From assembly GCF_902364025.1 (NCBI RefSeq), contig NZ_CABJCG010000014.1:94442-158441 (forward strand): 64,000 nucleotides of DNA, given 5' to 3'. Positions 37,097 to 45,776 of this stretch are shown one piece after another; within the stretch, counting starts at the first letter, position 1, and every line of letters begins with the position of its first letter. The translations under genes were made by a program, and so were the position numbers. The DNA comes from Enterocloster lavalensis. GTDB lineage: Bacteria > Bacillota > Clostridia > Lachnospirales > Lachnospiraceae. The notes below the pieces were generated by a model, which was not told the DNA's origin, ran no database searches, and saw only the letters and a list, made by a program, of their open reading frames with translations.

Positions 37097-38011
37097 CTAA
37101 AATGCGCTGAATCCGTAGACCTTGAGGGCGTACCAGGGCATGGTAAAACGCATCGTCTTACTGTCCTCGCCGCAGGCCACGCACACCTCGTTGTTTCCGA
37201 TGGCTGTCATCAGCATGGAAATCTCCTCCGGGTCCAGTTTGGTGTGCTCTTTTATGTACCGGAACATCTCGCGGGTGCTGTCCCGTATGGCCTCGTCCGC
37301 CGTGGGACGGGTTGCGATGGTCACAAAATGGTTCTGGGTGCAGAGCACCGGCTCGTTGATCCGGATGTCCTTACGTACATTGAACTTCAGCGTCACAAAG
37401 GCGGGGGCCTCCACCGCGGAACAGTTCATTTCCCCGTCTCCCATCACCGCGTGCACGTCGCCGGTCCCGGCAAGGGCCCCTTCCACCTCGATGGGCAGGT
37501 ACAGAGTGACGCCCTGGCGCATCATGGTGTTGTCCATATTTCCGCCCCAGACGCCGTTTAAGTTGGAGTTGATGTGCTGACCCTTGGCCGTAACTCCCAG
37601 CACGCCCACCATGGGATCACAGGGAATCTGCAAATGCCGGTCGAACACCACCATATTGTCGCGGATTGGCGTGATCTTGTAGGTGGTCTCGGTGAAGAAA
37701 TCCCCCACATGCCCGTAGGTTTCCTGGCAGGTCACAATCGCCCGGTCCTTTAACCGAATCTCCTCGATGGTCACCTCCAGCACATCCCCGGGCATAGCCC
37801 CCTCGATGTACACCGGGCCCGTCACCGGGTTGACGTTGACCTTGTCGAACACGGCCACGTCGTAGCGCTCGCTCTTCTGCTCCGTGAGCACATTACACAG
37901 GCAGTCCTTTGTCTCAAACTCCACGCTGTCCCCCGGTTGGATGCGCAGAACCGGTTCATTTTTCTCATCCCAATAGTGAAAGCCATGGTCATGGCTGATT
38001 TTGTACAACAT
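37097..38011 (-). CDS. Acetamidase/formamidase family hydrolase
   Basis: A 304-residue FmdA/AmdA-type amidase that releases ammonia from short amides. Diagnostic segments include IEGAMPGDVLEVTIEEI, HLQIPCDPMVGVLGV and the VWGGNMDNTMMRQGVTLYLPI block, with GTGDVHAVMGDGE downstream. The start at 38011 is supported by cggaggtaagatc; the longer frame lacks a site. It is placed between the sugar permease and the dehydrogenase, a combination suggesting catabolism of an imported amide-bearing compound. Confidence 0.93.
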   Translation of the reverse strand: MLYKISHDHGFHYWDEKNEPVLRIQPGDSVEFETKDCLCNVLTEQKSERYDVAVFDKVNVNPVTGPVYIEGAMPGDVLEVTIEEIRLKDRAIVTCQETYGHVGDFFTETTYKITPIRDNMVVFDRHLQIPCDPMVGVLGVTAKGQHINSNLNGVWGGNMDNTMMRQGVTLYLPIEVEGALAGTGDVHAVMGDGEMNCSAVEAPAFVTLKFNVRKDIRINEPVLCTQNHFVTIATRPTADEAIRDSTREMFRYIKEHTKLDPEEISMLMTAIGNNEVCVACGEDSKTMRFTMPWYALKVYGFSAF

Positions 38012-38027
38012 GATCTTACCTCCGATT

Positions 38028-39191
38028 TTATCTTCCTTTTCGCTGCATCTGGTCAAATACCACCGCGATCATCAGGACCAGACCCTTGACGCACATCTGC
38101 ACGTCGGACTGGACGCCCATGATGGACATTCCGTTGTTCAGCACGCCGATGACCAGCGCGCCGATCAGCGCGCCCAAAATGGTTCCGCTTCCGGTGGCGG
38201 GTGAAGCTCCGCCGATGAAGCAGGCCGCGATGGCGTCGCCCTCAAAGCCGTTTCCGATCATGGTGGAACAGGAATTCATTCTGGCCGTAAACACGATTCC
38301 GGCGATTGCGGCCAGAACCGACATGTTCAGATATACGATAAAGAGCACGCGGTCGTCGTTGATGCCAGACAGCCTGGCGGCCTTACGGTTTCCGCACACC
38401 GCGTACAGGTTTCTTCCGGCCACCGTCTTTTCCAGAATAAAATTGTAAATCAACACGATGAGGGCCACGCTGATCAGGACCACCGGCATGCCCTTGTAGG
38501 CTGCAAGGGAGTAGGTGAACCACAAAATAACGCCGCAGATCAGCGCCTGCTTGCCCACGAAGAACGGGACGCCGGACACCTCCAGCTTATATTTGCGCTT
38601 TCTCGCCCGCTTCTTCACGTCCAGCAGCACGCAGATCACGCAGGCTGCGATGCCCAGCAGCATGGTGGTGATGTGAAGCGTCTTGCCGCCGAAGAAATCC
38701 GGTATAAACCCGGTGGTCAGCATGAGGAACTCCGGAGGGTAGGTGGTGTAGGAAACGCCCTTTAACACGATATAGGTGCCGCCCCGGAAGATCAGCTGGG
38801 AGGCCAGGGTCGCAATGTAGGGCGGCACGGCGAACCGCGCGATGGAGCCGCCGTTCCAGACTCCAATTAAGATCGCGACTCCGAACACGATCATCAGAAC
38901 CAGCCATGTGTTGAGGCCCTTTCCGATCATCAACAGACCGCAGAGCGCGCCGCTGAACGCGCAGAGAGAACCCACCGACAGGTCCACGTTTCCCCCGGTC
39001 AGGATACAGCACATCATACCGGTGGCCAGGATAATCACGTAGGCGTTCTGCATCACCAGATTGGCGATGTTCATGGGTCTTAAGATGACCCCCTTGGTTA
39101 TGACCTGAAAAAACAGCACGATCACCAGGACGACGACCAGCATTCCGTTCTGCCTGGCGCGCTTTTTCAGCATTGCTTTTAAATCCTGCAT
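38028..39191 (-). CDS. Sugar ABC transporter permease (XylH/MglC type)
   Basis: A 387-residue permease with about ten helices. NVDLSVGSLCAFSGALCGLL and GIVFTARMNSCSTMIGNGFEGDAIAACFIGGASPATGSGT are the family signatures of ribose/galactose/xylose permeases. Its start overlaps the stop of the ATPase gene by 1 base. Confidence 0.95.
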   Translation of the reverse strand: MQDLKAMLKKRARQNGMLVVVLVIVLFFQVITKGVILRPMNIANLVMQNAYVIILATGMMCCILTGGNVDLSVGSLCAFSGALCGLLMIGKGLNTWLVLMIVFGVAILIGVWNGGSIARFAVPPYIATLASQLIFRGGTYIVLKGVSYTTYPPEFLMLTTGFIPDFFGGKTLHITTMLLGIAACVICVLLDVKKRARKRKYKLEVSGVPFFVGKQALICGVILWFTYSLAAYKGMPVVLISVALIVLIYNFILEKTVAGRNLYAVCGNRKAARLSGINDDRVLFIVYLNMSVLAAIAGIVFTARMNSCSTMIGNGFEGDAIAACFIGGASPATGSGTILGALIGALVIGVLNNGMSIMGVQSDVQMCVKGLVLMIAVVFDQMQRKGR

Positions 39192-40741
39192 TATATCCCT
39201 TCCTCCTTATTATGTTCCACAATACACTGCATCACGGATTCCTGGGTGGCCGTCTTTCCGTCCATCTCCGCGCAGATGGTCCCCTCGTTCATCACGTAGA
39301 TCCGGTCCGACATGCCCAGAATCTCCGACAGGTCGGAGGAAATGAACAGTACGCTCTTGCCCTCCTGGGCCAGCTGGTTCATAATGCAGTAAATCTCGTA
39401 TTTGGCTCCCACGTCGATGCCGCGGGTGGGCTCGTCCAGAATCAGCACGTCCGGGTGGGTGAAGATCCATTTCGCCAGAACTACCTTCTGCTGGTTGCCG
39501 CCCGAAAGGCTCTCCACCCTTTGGTCGATGCCCGTTGAGCGGATATTCAGCCGCTTGGAGTAGTCCTCCGCCACCACCACGTCCTGGTTCTCGTCCACCA
39601 CGCCCATGTGGTCCGCGATGGAGGAGATGCCCGCAAGCGACACGTTGAACTGGATGTCCTTCGGCAGCACCAGGCCGTAATTTTTCCGGTCCTCGCTGAT
39701 ATAGGCGATTTTTTTCTGAATGGCCGCGGCTACGGACCGCAGTTTGATCTCCTTGCCGTCCTTGAATATCCGGCCGCTTGTTTTCTGGCCGTAGGAGCGG
39801 CCGAACACGCTCATGGCCATCTCCGTTCTCCCGGCTCCCATCAGGCCGTACAGTCCCACGATCTCCCCCTTGTGGACCTTGAGGCTGGCATTTTTCACGA
39901 TCTGCTGTTCCGCGTAGGTGGGGTGGAAGGTGTTCCACTCCCGAATCTCAAAGCCCACTTCCGGCTTTACAAAATGATCCGGCCGTTCCGGGTAGCGGTG
40001 GAGCATCTCGCGCCCCACCATGCCCTTCACAATGATATCTTCCAAAAACGGTTTTTCCTCCTCCGACAGCCCGCCCACCGTGCAGCCGTCGCGGATGATC
40101 GTCACGCGGTCCCCCACGTAGCAGACCTCGTTGAGCTTGTGGGTGATAATGATGCTGGTGAGCCCCTGCTTTTGCAGCTCCTTCAGCAGATTGAGCAGAT
40201 GCCTGGCCTCCGTCTCCGGAAGCGCAGCCGTGGGCTCGTCCAGGATTAAAAGCTTAACGTTTTTTGCCAGGGCTTTGGCGATCTCAATCAGCTGCTGCGC
40301 GCCGATTCCCACATCCTTTACCAGCCTGGTGGCCTCCTCTTTAAAGGCCACCATATCCAGCCACTTTTTGGCTTCCTCGTTGGTCCTGTCCCAGTCGATG
40401 ACCCCGTGGCTCTGGCGTTCATTTCCCAAAAACAGGTTTTCCGCCACCGACAGGCCGGGGATCAGCGCCAGCTCCTGATGGATAATGACAATCCCCTTTC
40501 CCTCGCTGTCCTTGATGTTGCGGAACTGGCATATCTCATTGTCGTAGACAATATCCCCGCTGTAGGAGCCGTAGGGGTAAGTCCCGCTGAGGATGTTCAT
40601 GAGCGTGGATTTCCCGGCTCCGTTCTCCCCAACGATGCAGTGGATTTCTCCGCGCTTCACCTTCAGCTCCACATTGTCCAGCGCTTTCACACCGAAGAAT
40701 TCTTTGGTGATATTCCTCATTTCAAGTATAAAATCCGACAC
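39191..40741 (-). CDS. Sugar ABC transporter ATP-binding protein (XylG/MglA type)
   Basis: A 516-residue duplicated ATPase. First half: Walker A GENGAGKST and Walker B LLILDEPTAALP. Second half: signature LSGGNQQKVVLAKW, Walker B VLILDEPTRGIDVGAK; its Walker A is a weaker LMGAGRTEMA, as usual in this family. It energises the importer with the downstream permease. Confidence 0.95.
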   Translation of the reverse strand: MSDFILEMRNITKEFFGVKALDNVELKVKRGEIHCIVGENGAGKSTLMNILSGTYPYGSYSGDIVYDNEICQFRNIKDSEGKGIVIIHQELALIPGLSVAENLFLGNERQSHGVIDWDRTNEEAKKWLDMVAFKEEATRLVKDVGIGAQQLIEIAKALAKNVKLLILDEPTAALPETEARHLLNLLKELQKQGLTSIIITHKLNEVCYVGDRVTIIRDGCTVGGLSEEEKPFLEDIIVKGMVGREMLHRYPERPDHFVKPEVGFEIREWNTFHPTYAEQQIVKNASLKVHKGEIVGLYGLMGAGRTEMAMSVFGRSYGQKTSGRIFKDGKEIKLRSVAAAIQKKIAYISEDRKNYGLVLPKDIQFNVSLAGISSIADHMGVVDENQDVVVAEDYSKRLNIRSTGIDQRVESLSGGNQQKVVLAKWIFTHPDVLILDEPTRGIDVGAKYEIYCIMNQLAQEGKSVLFISSDLSEILGMSDRIYVMNEGTICAEMDGKTATQESVMQCIVEHNKEEGI

Positions 40742-40774
40742 TCCGCTCTCCCTTTCGCCTGAACCGGCAGAAAT

Positions 40775-41953
40775 TTATTTTGTGCCAAAAATCTGTTCCT
40801 CGGTAAAGATACCGGAGTCCACCACAACTTCTTTTAAGTTCTCCTTGGTAATACTCTCCATGGGCACGAAAATGGTGGGAATCTCATATACGTCCGGCGT
40901 ATAAACGTCGGTCACCTCCGGCTCTCTCCCCTCTGCGAGGGCGTTTATAATGTCCAGACAGGCTCCGCTCAGAAGGCGGGTATCCTTGAACACGCTCATG
41001 TACACCTCGTCCGTGGCGATCATCTTGCAGACGGACTCCGTGGCGTCGTTTCCGGTGATCACCGGCATGGGCATGTCCGCGCTGCCGTAACCGAAGGATT
41101 CCAGTCTGGTGGCAATGGGGCCGGAAAGGTAATCGGAGGGGCTTAACACCGCGTCCAAAAGGGTTCCGTCGGAATAATACGTGGTCAAAAGGTTGTCCAG
41201 CCTTGCGGTCAGAAGCTCCAGCTTCCAGTCCACCACCGTACACTGTTCAATGGAGGTCTGTCCGCTCTTTACCACCAGCTTACCTGCGTCCATGTAGGGC
41301 TTGAAGGCTTCCATGGCTCCCTCAAAATACATGTAGCAGTTGGCCTCTGCCAGGCTGCCCGCCACCAGCTCGATGTAGAAGGGGCCTTCCTCGCCTTTGT
41401 CCAGGCCCAGCTTCTCAATGATGGCGTTGGCCTGCATGGTTCCCACCTTCGAGTTGTCAAATCCCACGAAATAGTCGATATCGCTGCTGCCCACGATTCC
41501 CAGGTCGTAGTTGATGACCAGGATTCCGTTTTCCTTGGCCGTGGCCAGCACGGAGGAAAGGGCGCTGTTGTCAACCGGGGCCACGATCAGAACCTTGCAG
41601 CCCTTTAAGATCATATTTTCAATCTGCTGAACCTGCATCTCAGGCTTGCTGTCCGCGTATTGCAAATCCACCTGGTAGCCGGCTGCAGTCAAGTCCTCAT
41701 TCAGGGTATTACCGTCGCGCAGCCAGCGTTCCGCCGACCGGCTGGTGAGGGACACTCCGATCATATCGCCCTTGCTGACCGCATTCAGCGGGGCGGTTTC
41801 TTTTTCCTGTTCTGTTGTATCCTTCACTTCTGTTTCCGCTGTTTTCTGCTCCCCCTGGGCCTGCGTGTCACCGGCGGTGCTTCCCCCGCCGCATCCGGCC
41901 AAAAGCCCTACTGCCATCAACATTGACAAAAAAATCACGACTCTTTTCTTCAT
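40775..41953 (-). CDS. Sugar-binding lipoprotein (XylF/ChvE-like)
   Basis: A 392-residue periplasmic-binding type 1 protein. The lipobox LLAGC places the mature Cys at 21, followed by a short Thr/Gln/Glu-rich spacer. GVSLTSRSAERWLRDGNTLNEDL and CKVLIVAPVDNSALSSVL match the xylose/multiple-sugar binding family. First gene of the operon; the operator-like repeats and the GntR gene lie directly upstream. Confidence 0.94.
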   Translation of the reverse strand: MKKRVVIFLSMLMAVGLLAGCGGGSTAGDTQAQGEQKTAETEVKDTTEQEKETAPLNAVSKGDMIGVSLTSRSAERWLRDGNTLNEDLTAAGYQVDLQYADSKPEMQVQQIENMILKGCKVLIVAPVDNSALSSVLATAKENGILVINYDLGIVGSSDIDYFVGFDNSKVGTMQANAIIEKLGLDKGEEGPFYIELVAGSLAEANCYMYFEGAMEAFKPYMDAGKLVVKSGQTSIEQCTVVDWKLELLTARLDNLLTTYYSDGTLLDAVLSPSDYLSGPIATRLESFGYGSADMPMPVITGNDATESVCKMIATDEVYMSVFKDTRLLSGACLDIINALAEGREPEVTDVYTPDVYEIPTIFVPMESITKENLKEVVVDSGIFTEEQIFGTK

Positions 41954-41995
41954 ACGTTCCTTCTCCTTTGTGTTTTATACTTTGCCGTTCTGGCG

Positions 41996-42021
41996 TGTTG
42001 TATATTTCAAAGTATACAACA
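41996..42021. promoter_or_regulatory. GntR operator candidate between the divergent genes
   Basis: TGTTGTATA (41996-42004) and TATACAACA (42013-42021) are perfect 9-base inverted arms 8 bases apart. GTATAC also recurs at 42161 and 42234, next to the gntR promoter. Repeated GTATAC-containing palindromes are typical targets of FadR-type GntR proteins. Confidence 0.55.
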
Positions 42022-42213
42022 TGGTGTTTTTATTTGCAAGATATCTTGTGATTATTTTTATTTTTTAGATAAATCATAGATTCTATTTGTGCATTTTAAC
42101 TATATTATAGGTTTCATTTTAAAGTTTCGGCTTGTTTTCCCGATTTTGGTTTAATTTTATGTATACATTAGTTTGTTTTTGTCCGATGAAGTGGATTTTC
42201 AGGGGCTCTGTTC

Positions 42214-42242
42214 TTGATTTTGCCAACGCCGTCGTATACAAT
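42214..42242 (+). promoter_or_regulatory. Promoter of the GntR gene
   Basis: TTGATT (42214-42219) and TACAAT (42237-42242) are 17 bases apart. The -10 box overlaps a GTATAC motif, so the regulator may repress itself. Confidence 0.6.
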
Positions 42243-42287
42243 AAAGCCAGCAATCTCCAGGGATTTATCAGCGGAAAGGGGCCGTCC

Positions 42288-42947
42288 ATGGCAGCACGCA
42301 ATTTAAAACAGCAGGCATACAACGTTATCAAAGAGAAGATCATCAACTGTGAGTTCGCTCCCGGAGCAGTCTACAACGAGGAATACCTGTGCGAGGAGGT
42401 GAACACCAGCCGCACCCCCGTGCGCGACGCGCTGGGGCGCCTGGAACAGGAGGGGCTTATCAAAATCATGCCCAAGCGCGGCATTGTGGTTTCCCCGCTG
42501 ACGCTGAAGGACGTGCGCATGGTTTATGAGATGAGACTGCTGCTGGAGCCCTACTCCCTGAGGCAGTACGGCGATGCCCTCAGGGAGCAGGAGATTCTCA
42601 GGTATTGCCAGCTCTTTTCCCTCCCCGACATAAGCGGCAGGCAGTTCTTCCAGGCGGACGACGACTTTCATATGTGGATCATGGAAGCCGCCGGCAATCT
42701 TTACCTGAAACAGAATTATGAACTGCTGTACAATCAGAACCGGCGGTTCCGCATTCTGACCGGCACCCTGTCGGCCCGGCGCGTGAGGGAGACCTGCGGG
42801 GAGCACGTCCGCATCCTGACGGCCTGCCTGAAAAAGGATTGGGAAAATGCCGCGCTGGCCATGGAGGACCATTTGCACAGGTCCAGGGAAGGCACCTTGG
42901 AGCTGCTTCTGGCCCGGCAGCGGGAGGAGGCCGGATTCCCCAGATAG
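42288..42947 (+). CDS. GntR/FadR-family transcriptional regulator
   Basis: A 219-residue regulator with an N-terminal winged helix (LKQQAYNVIKEKIINCEFAPGAVYNEEYLCEEVNTSRTPVRDALGRLEQEGL) and a C-terminal FCD-type helical effector domain (RLLLEPYSLRQYG, DDDFHMWIMEAAGN). I start at 42288 because the GGAAAGGGG site precedes it; the longer frame to 42132 includes promoter sequence. It is divergent from the sugar ABC/acetamidase operon, which it most likely represses until an effector binds. Confidence 0.93.
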   Translation: MAARNLKQQAYNVIKEKIINCEFAPGAVYNEEYLCEEVNTSRTPVRDALGRLEQEGLIKIMPKRGIVVSPLTLKDVRMVYEMRLLLEPYSLRQYGDALREQEILRYCQLFSLPDISGRQFFQADDDFHMWIMEAAGNLYLKQNYELLYNQNRRFRILTGTLSARRVRETCGEHVRILTACLKKDWENAALAMEDHLHRSREGTLELLLARQREEAGFPR

Positions 42948-42973
42948 GGGGACGATGGGTATTTTGCACATGT

Positions 42974-43024
42974 AAAAAACTCCGGTTTACGCCTGCGGGC
43001 AGGTTCTGTAAACCAGAGTTTTTT
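42974..43024. terminator. Bidirectional terminator between GntR gene and spoIIIAH
   Basis: 17-base arms (42974-42990 and 43008-43024) with one mismatch, ending in A6/T6 on both sides. It serves the convergent GntR gene and the spoIIIA operon. Confidence 0.92.
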
Positions 43025-43058
43025 GGTGATTGTTCGATTTTTTCAGTCTGATTCCGTT

Positions 43059-43937
43059 TTATTCGGCCAGGTTCAGCAGGGTGATAATGATCTGGTCCGC
43101 GGCTACCTCTGCTTTGCGCTTGACGATGTCCTCGATCTGGGCGCGCTGGGGATCCGTGATGCTGGCCGCGTTGATCACCACGTCCACCTTGTCTTTGGTG
43201 ATGCTGACCACCGGATCGGAGAAGCCCTTGGCCATGAGCAGGGTTTCGGCCGCATTTTCCTTTTCCGACACCTCGGTCAGGTCGATCATGTCCTGAATAG
43301 CCTGCTGTTTTGCGGCGTCGTCGATGGTGGTGCTGTCGATCAGGCCCATCAGTGTCTCCTTATTCTTGGCCCGAATCTGCTCCCGGTTCAGCTGCACGTT
43401 GGCTATGTAGTCGGACACGCTCATTCCGCTGGTAAGCACAGCCTCCCCCGGATTCTCCAGACCGGTCTGCGCGTCGGCGTCTGCCGCCTGCTGGCCGCCG
43501 TTGCCGTCCGGCGCGGTGGTCTGTCCGTCCGCTCCGCCCTGGGCCAGCTGCTCGCCGTCCGCCCCGGCCTGGGCTAACTGCTCGCCGTCCGCTCCGTTCT
43601 GGGCCGCCAACTGTCCGTCCGCTCCGTTCTGGGCTACCTGGCCGCTGCCGTCGTCCGGGTCATCCAGGCTGGGAATCTCCAGCAGCTGGCCTCCGTTCTG
43701 ACTGTTGAGCACCGCCTGATTCTCCGCCAGAATATCCTCGTCCGAGATATCCATGGCTCCCGCCTCATAGACCTGGTTGCTGTCCGCCAGTTCCTTTTTT
43801 CCAGCGTAATTCAGATAACCGGCCGCCGCGATCATCACGGCCAGCGTGGTGATAATGATCTGATTCCGCCGGAACAGGCGTTTCATGTTGATGTCTTTCA
43901 TATGCTCTTTGACTTGCTTCATCTTCTTCATATTCAA
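43059..43937 (-). CDS. spoIIIAH: Stage III sporulation protein AH with Gln/Gly/Asp repeat linker
   Basis: A 292-residue mother-cell protein of the A-Q channel. An N-terminal transmembrane helix (about residues 28-45) is followed by a linker containing repeated NGADGEQLAQ-type units at about residues 100-150, and a C-terminal ring-forming YscJ/FliF-like domain (MSVSDYIANVQLNREQIRAKNKETLM to the end). It docks with forespore SpoIIQ. The B. subtilis protein is about 218 residues, so the linker accounts for the extra length. Confidence 0.93.
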   Translation of the reverse strand: MNMKKMKQVKEHMKDINMKRLFRRNQIIITTLAVMIAAAGYLNYAGKKELADSNQVYEAGAMDISDEDILAENQAVLNSQNGGQLLEIPSLDDPDDGSGQVAQNGADGQLAAQNGADGEQLAQAGADGEQLAQGGADGQTTAPDGNGGQQAADADAQTGLENPGEAVLTSGMSVSDYIANVQLNREQIRAKNKETLMGLIDSTTIDDAAKQQAIQDMIDLTEVSEKENAAETLLMAKGFSDPVVSITKDKVDVVINAASITDPQRAQIEDIVKRKAEVAADQIIITLLNLAE

Positions 43938-43945
43938 CGCTCCTT

Positions 43946-44806
43946 TTATTCCACCCGCTTTAATACTTTTATTTTATGTGGGGGAAGCCCAAATAATGCT
44001 TCCATCGCCGCAGAAATTTCGGCTTTTACCGTGGGACTTCCCCCTCCCGCGGCGCTGATGACGATCCCGGATATCTCCGGGCGCAGCTCTTTCTCCACAA
44101 AGGGGACGCTTCCCTGCCCCGATCCGCCGCCGGAAAGTACCGTGCTCTCCTGGGTCTGGCTGCTCTGGGAGCTTCTGGTGCCGCCCTGGGAGTCCTGCTC
44201 CTTTGTGTCGCTCACGCTGCTGTTGCGGTCCACCCGCAATACCTTCTCCTCCGAGGATTTGAGCACGATCATCACATCCACCTGGCCCACGCCGTCCACA
44301 TGCCGCAGAATCTCCTTGACCCGGGCCTCCATCTGGGCCTCGTAGGCGGATTCCCCCGCCCCCTTTGCGGAAGCGGGGACGTTCTCCTCGGAGCTGTCTG
44401 CCGAACCGGAGGCCGCGGCGCTGCCGCCTGCTCCGCCTCCTACGCCGCCGTTACCGGAATTTTGTCCGCCGCTCCCCGCAGCCCCGGCTCCTGCTCCGCC
44501 GCCCGGGCCGCCGCTGCCTCCTCCCGATCCGCCGCTTCCCCCGCCGGTGCCGCCTGCGCTGTTCTGCCCCGCCAGGGAGGCGGAGGGAATCTGCCCGGAG
44601 AGAGCCGAGCCGTCCTGTGCCCCTTTGAGCTCCGACACCTGCGCCCCGCTGTCCTTCTGCTTAGAAAAGACGGCCGTGCCACTGCCCCCGCCCTTTCCCA
44701 CCGGAAAAGCCAGAATCATGAGCACCACCCCGATAAACAGCAGAAACAGCCATTTCTCCTTAGTCATCTTCCCATTCCACCTGGACATGTGCTGTCTCAA
44801 GTCCAT
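43946..44806 (-). CDS. spoIIIAG: Stage III sporulation protein AG with Gly-rich linker
   Basis: A 286-residue protein. One transmembrane helix (WLFLLFIGVVLMILAF) is followed by a Gly/Ser-rich linker, with GGTGGGSGGSGGGSGGP in its middle, and then a ring-building domain (YEAQMEARVKEILRHVDGVGQVDVMIVLKSS). I start at 44806, where aggtgg precedes ATG; ATG codons at 44788 and 44766 are alternatives. The gene overlaps the end of spoIIIAF. Mature B. subtilis SpoIIIAG forms a large oligomeric ring in the A-Q complex. Confidence 0.9.
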   Translation of the reverse strand: MDLRQHMSRWNGKMTKEKWLFLLFIGVVLMILAFPVGKGGGSGTAVFSKQKDSGAQVSELKGAQDGSALSGQIPSASLAGQNSAGGTGGGSGGSGGGSGGPGGGAGAGAAGSGGQNSGNGGVGGGAGGSAAASGSADSSEENVPASAKGAGESAYEAQMEARVKEILRHVDGVGQVDVMIVLKSSEEKVLRVDRNSSVSDTKEQDSQGGTRSSQSSQTQESTVLSGGGSGQGSVPFVEKELRPEISGIVISAAGGGSPTVKAEISAAMEALFGLPPHKIKVLKRVE

Positions 44807-45755
44807 AATATCCCGCCACCTTTCGAATAAATGCATTGATCTTTGTCCGCTCCTCCAGATTCGCCGGAAACGTCCGCGCCAGTATCTGGCTCTGTTCCAC
44901 CGCAGCCGCAACTGCCTCCTCTTCGGTGAGAGGCCGGGAGGCCTCGGGGGGGATGACGGCCGGGGCGCCGGCCGAGGCGCCTGGGGGAGCGGCTGCAGAG
45001 TCGCCGGGGGCGGCTGCAGGGTCGCCGGGGACGGCTGCAAGGTCGCCGGCGGCGATGACGGCCGGGGCCCCAGGGGCCGGGACTGCAAGGTCGCCGGGGG
45101 CGGCTGCCGGATCGCCTGAGCCGCCCTCCGCCGGTCCTCCGGCCGCCCCGCTCCCAATTTGAACCGGTTCCACCTGGATTTTCTGCGGTTCGATCTGAAT
45201 ATCCGCGGATTCGCTGCCTGCCGCGGATAATCCGCTATTTCCGCTGGACGGGATACCGTTCCCGGCTGCGCTCCCGCCGCTTCCCCCCGCCGTGTTCCAT
45301 CCCACACCTACGGCATTTTCCTCCTTCTGCCGCCCCAGCTTCATATACAGGTCCGTCACGTGGCCGTAGAGCGGGCTGTCGCGGTCCGTCTCAATGGTTA
45401 CCTTCACGCTGCGGACCGAAAATCCCGCGGTGTCGGCCATACCTCTGATATCCATTGCCACCGCCTCCTCGTAGGTGCTCATGACCCGTTCCAGGCGCTC
45501 GTCCTCCATCCCCCACAGTTTTTCCTTGAAATCGTCGGCCTCCTTCTGAAAGGAGATGGATTCAAACAGGTACGCGATCCGCTCGTCCAGCCGCAGGCTT
45601 CCGGTCAGGGGCTTTAACACCAGCAAAATCAGGATAATTCCGGCAAAAAAACGCAGGTATTTTTCATACTTCGAATCGGCCAGAAGATTTCCCACAACGG
45701 TGATAAAAATCATGTAATAGGTGATATTGCGCACCCACTCGTAGACCGCTGTCAT
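44760..45755 (-). CDS. spoIIIAF: Stage III sporulation protein AF with Ala/Pro/Gly insertion
   Basis: A 331-residue protein, much longer than the roughly 200 residues usual for the family. Residues 1-60 hold two transmembrane helices (NITYYMIFITVVGNLLA, FFAGIILILLVLKPL). The ordered soluble domain includes VAMDIRGMADTAGFSVRSVKVTIETD. From about residue 150 to 270 a low-complexity region with repeated PGD-x-AAAP-type units separates it from the C-terminal domain (INAFIRKVAGYYGLETAHVQVEWEDD). The insertion corresponds to a GC-rich near-tandem DNA repeat. Confidence 0.9.
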   Translation of the reverse strand: MTAVYEWVRNITYYMIFITVVGNLLADSKYEKYLRFFAGIILILLVLKPLTGSLRLDERIAYLFESISFQKEADDFKEKLWGMEDERLERVMSTYEEAVAMDIRGMADTAGFSVRSVKVTIETDRDSPLYGHVTDLYMKLGRQKEENAVGVGWNTAGGSGGSAAGNGIPSSGNSGLSAAGSESADIQIEPQKIQVEPVQIGSGAAGGPAEGGSGDPAAAPGDLAVPAPGAPAVIAAGDLAAVPGDPAAAPGDSAAAPPGASAGAPAVIPPEASRPLTEEEAVAAAVEQSQILARTFPANLEERTKINAFIRKVAGYYGLETAHVQVEWEDD

Positions 45756-45776
45756 GCGCGCCCTCCTTTCCCGGAC

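Noticed and set aside
43946..45307. 453-codon extension of spoIIIAG
   Set aside because: The first 167 codons overlap spoIIIAF in another frame and are Arg/Pro-rich noise; ribosome-site evidence supports the start near 44806.
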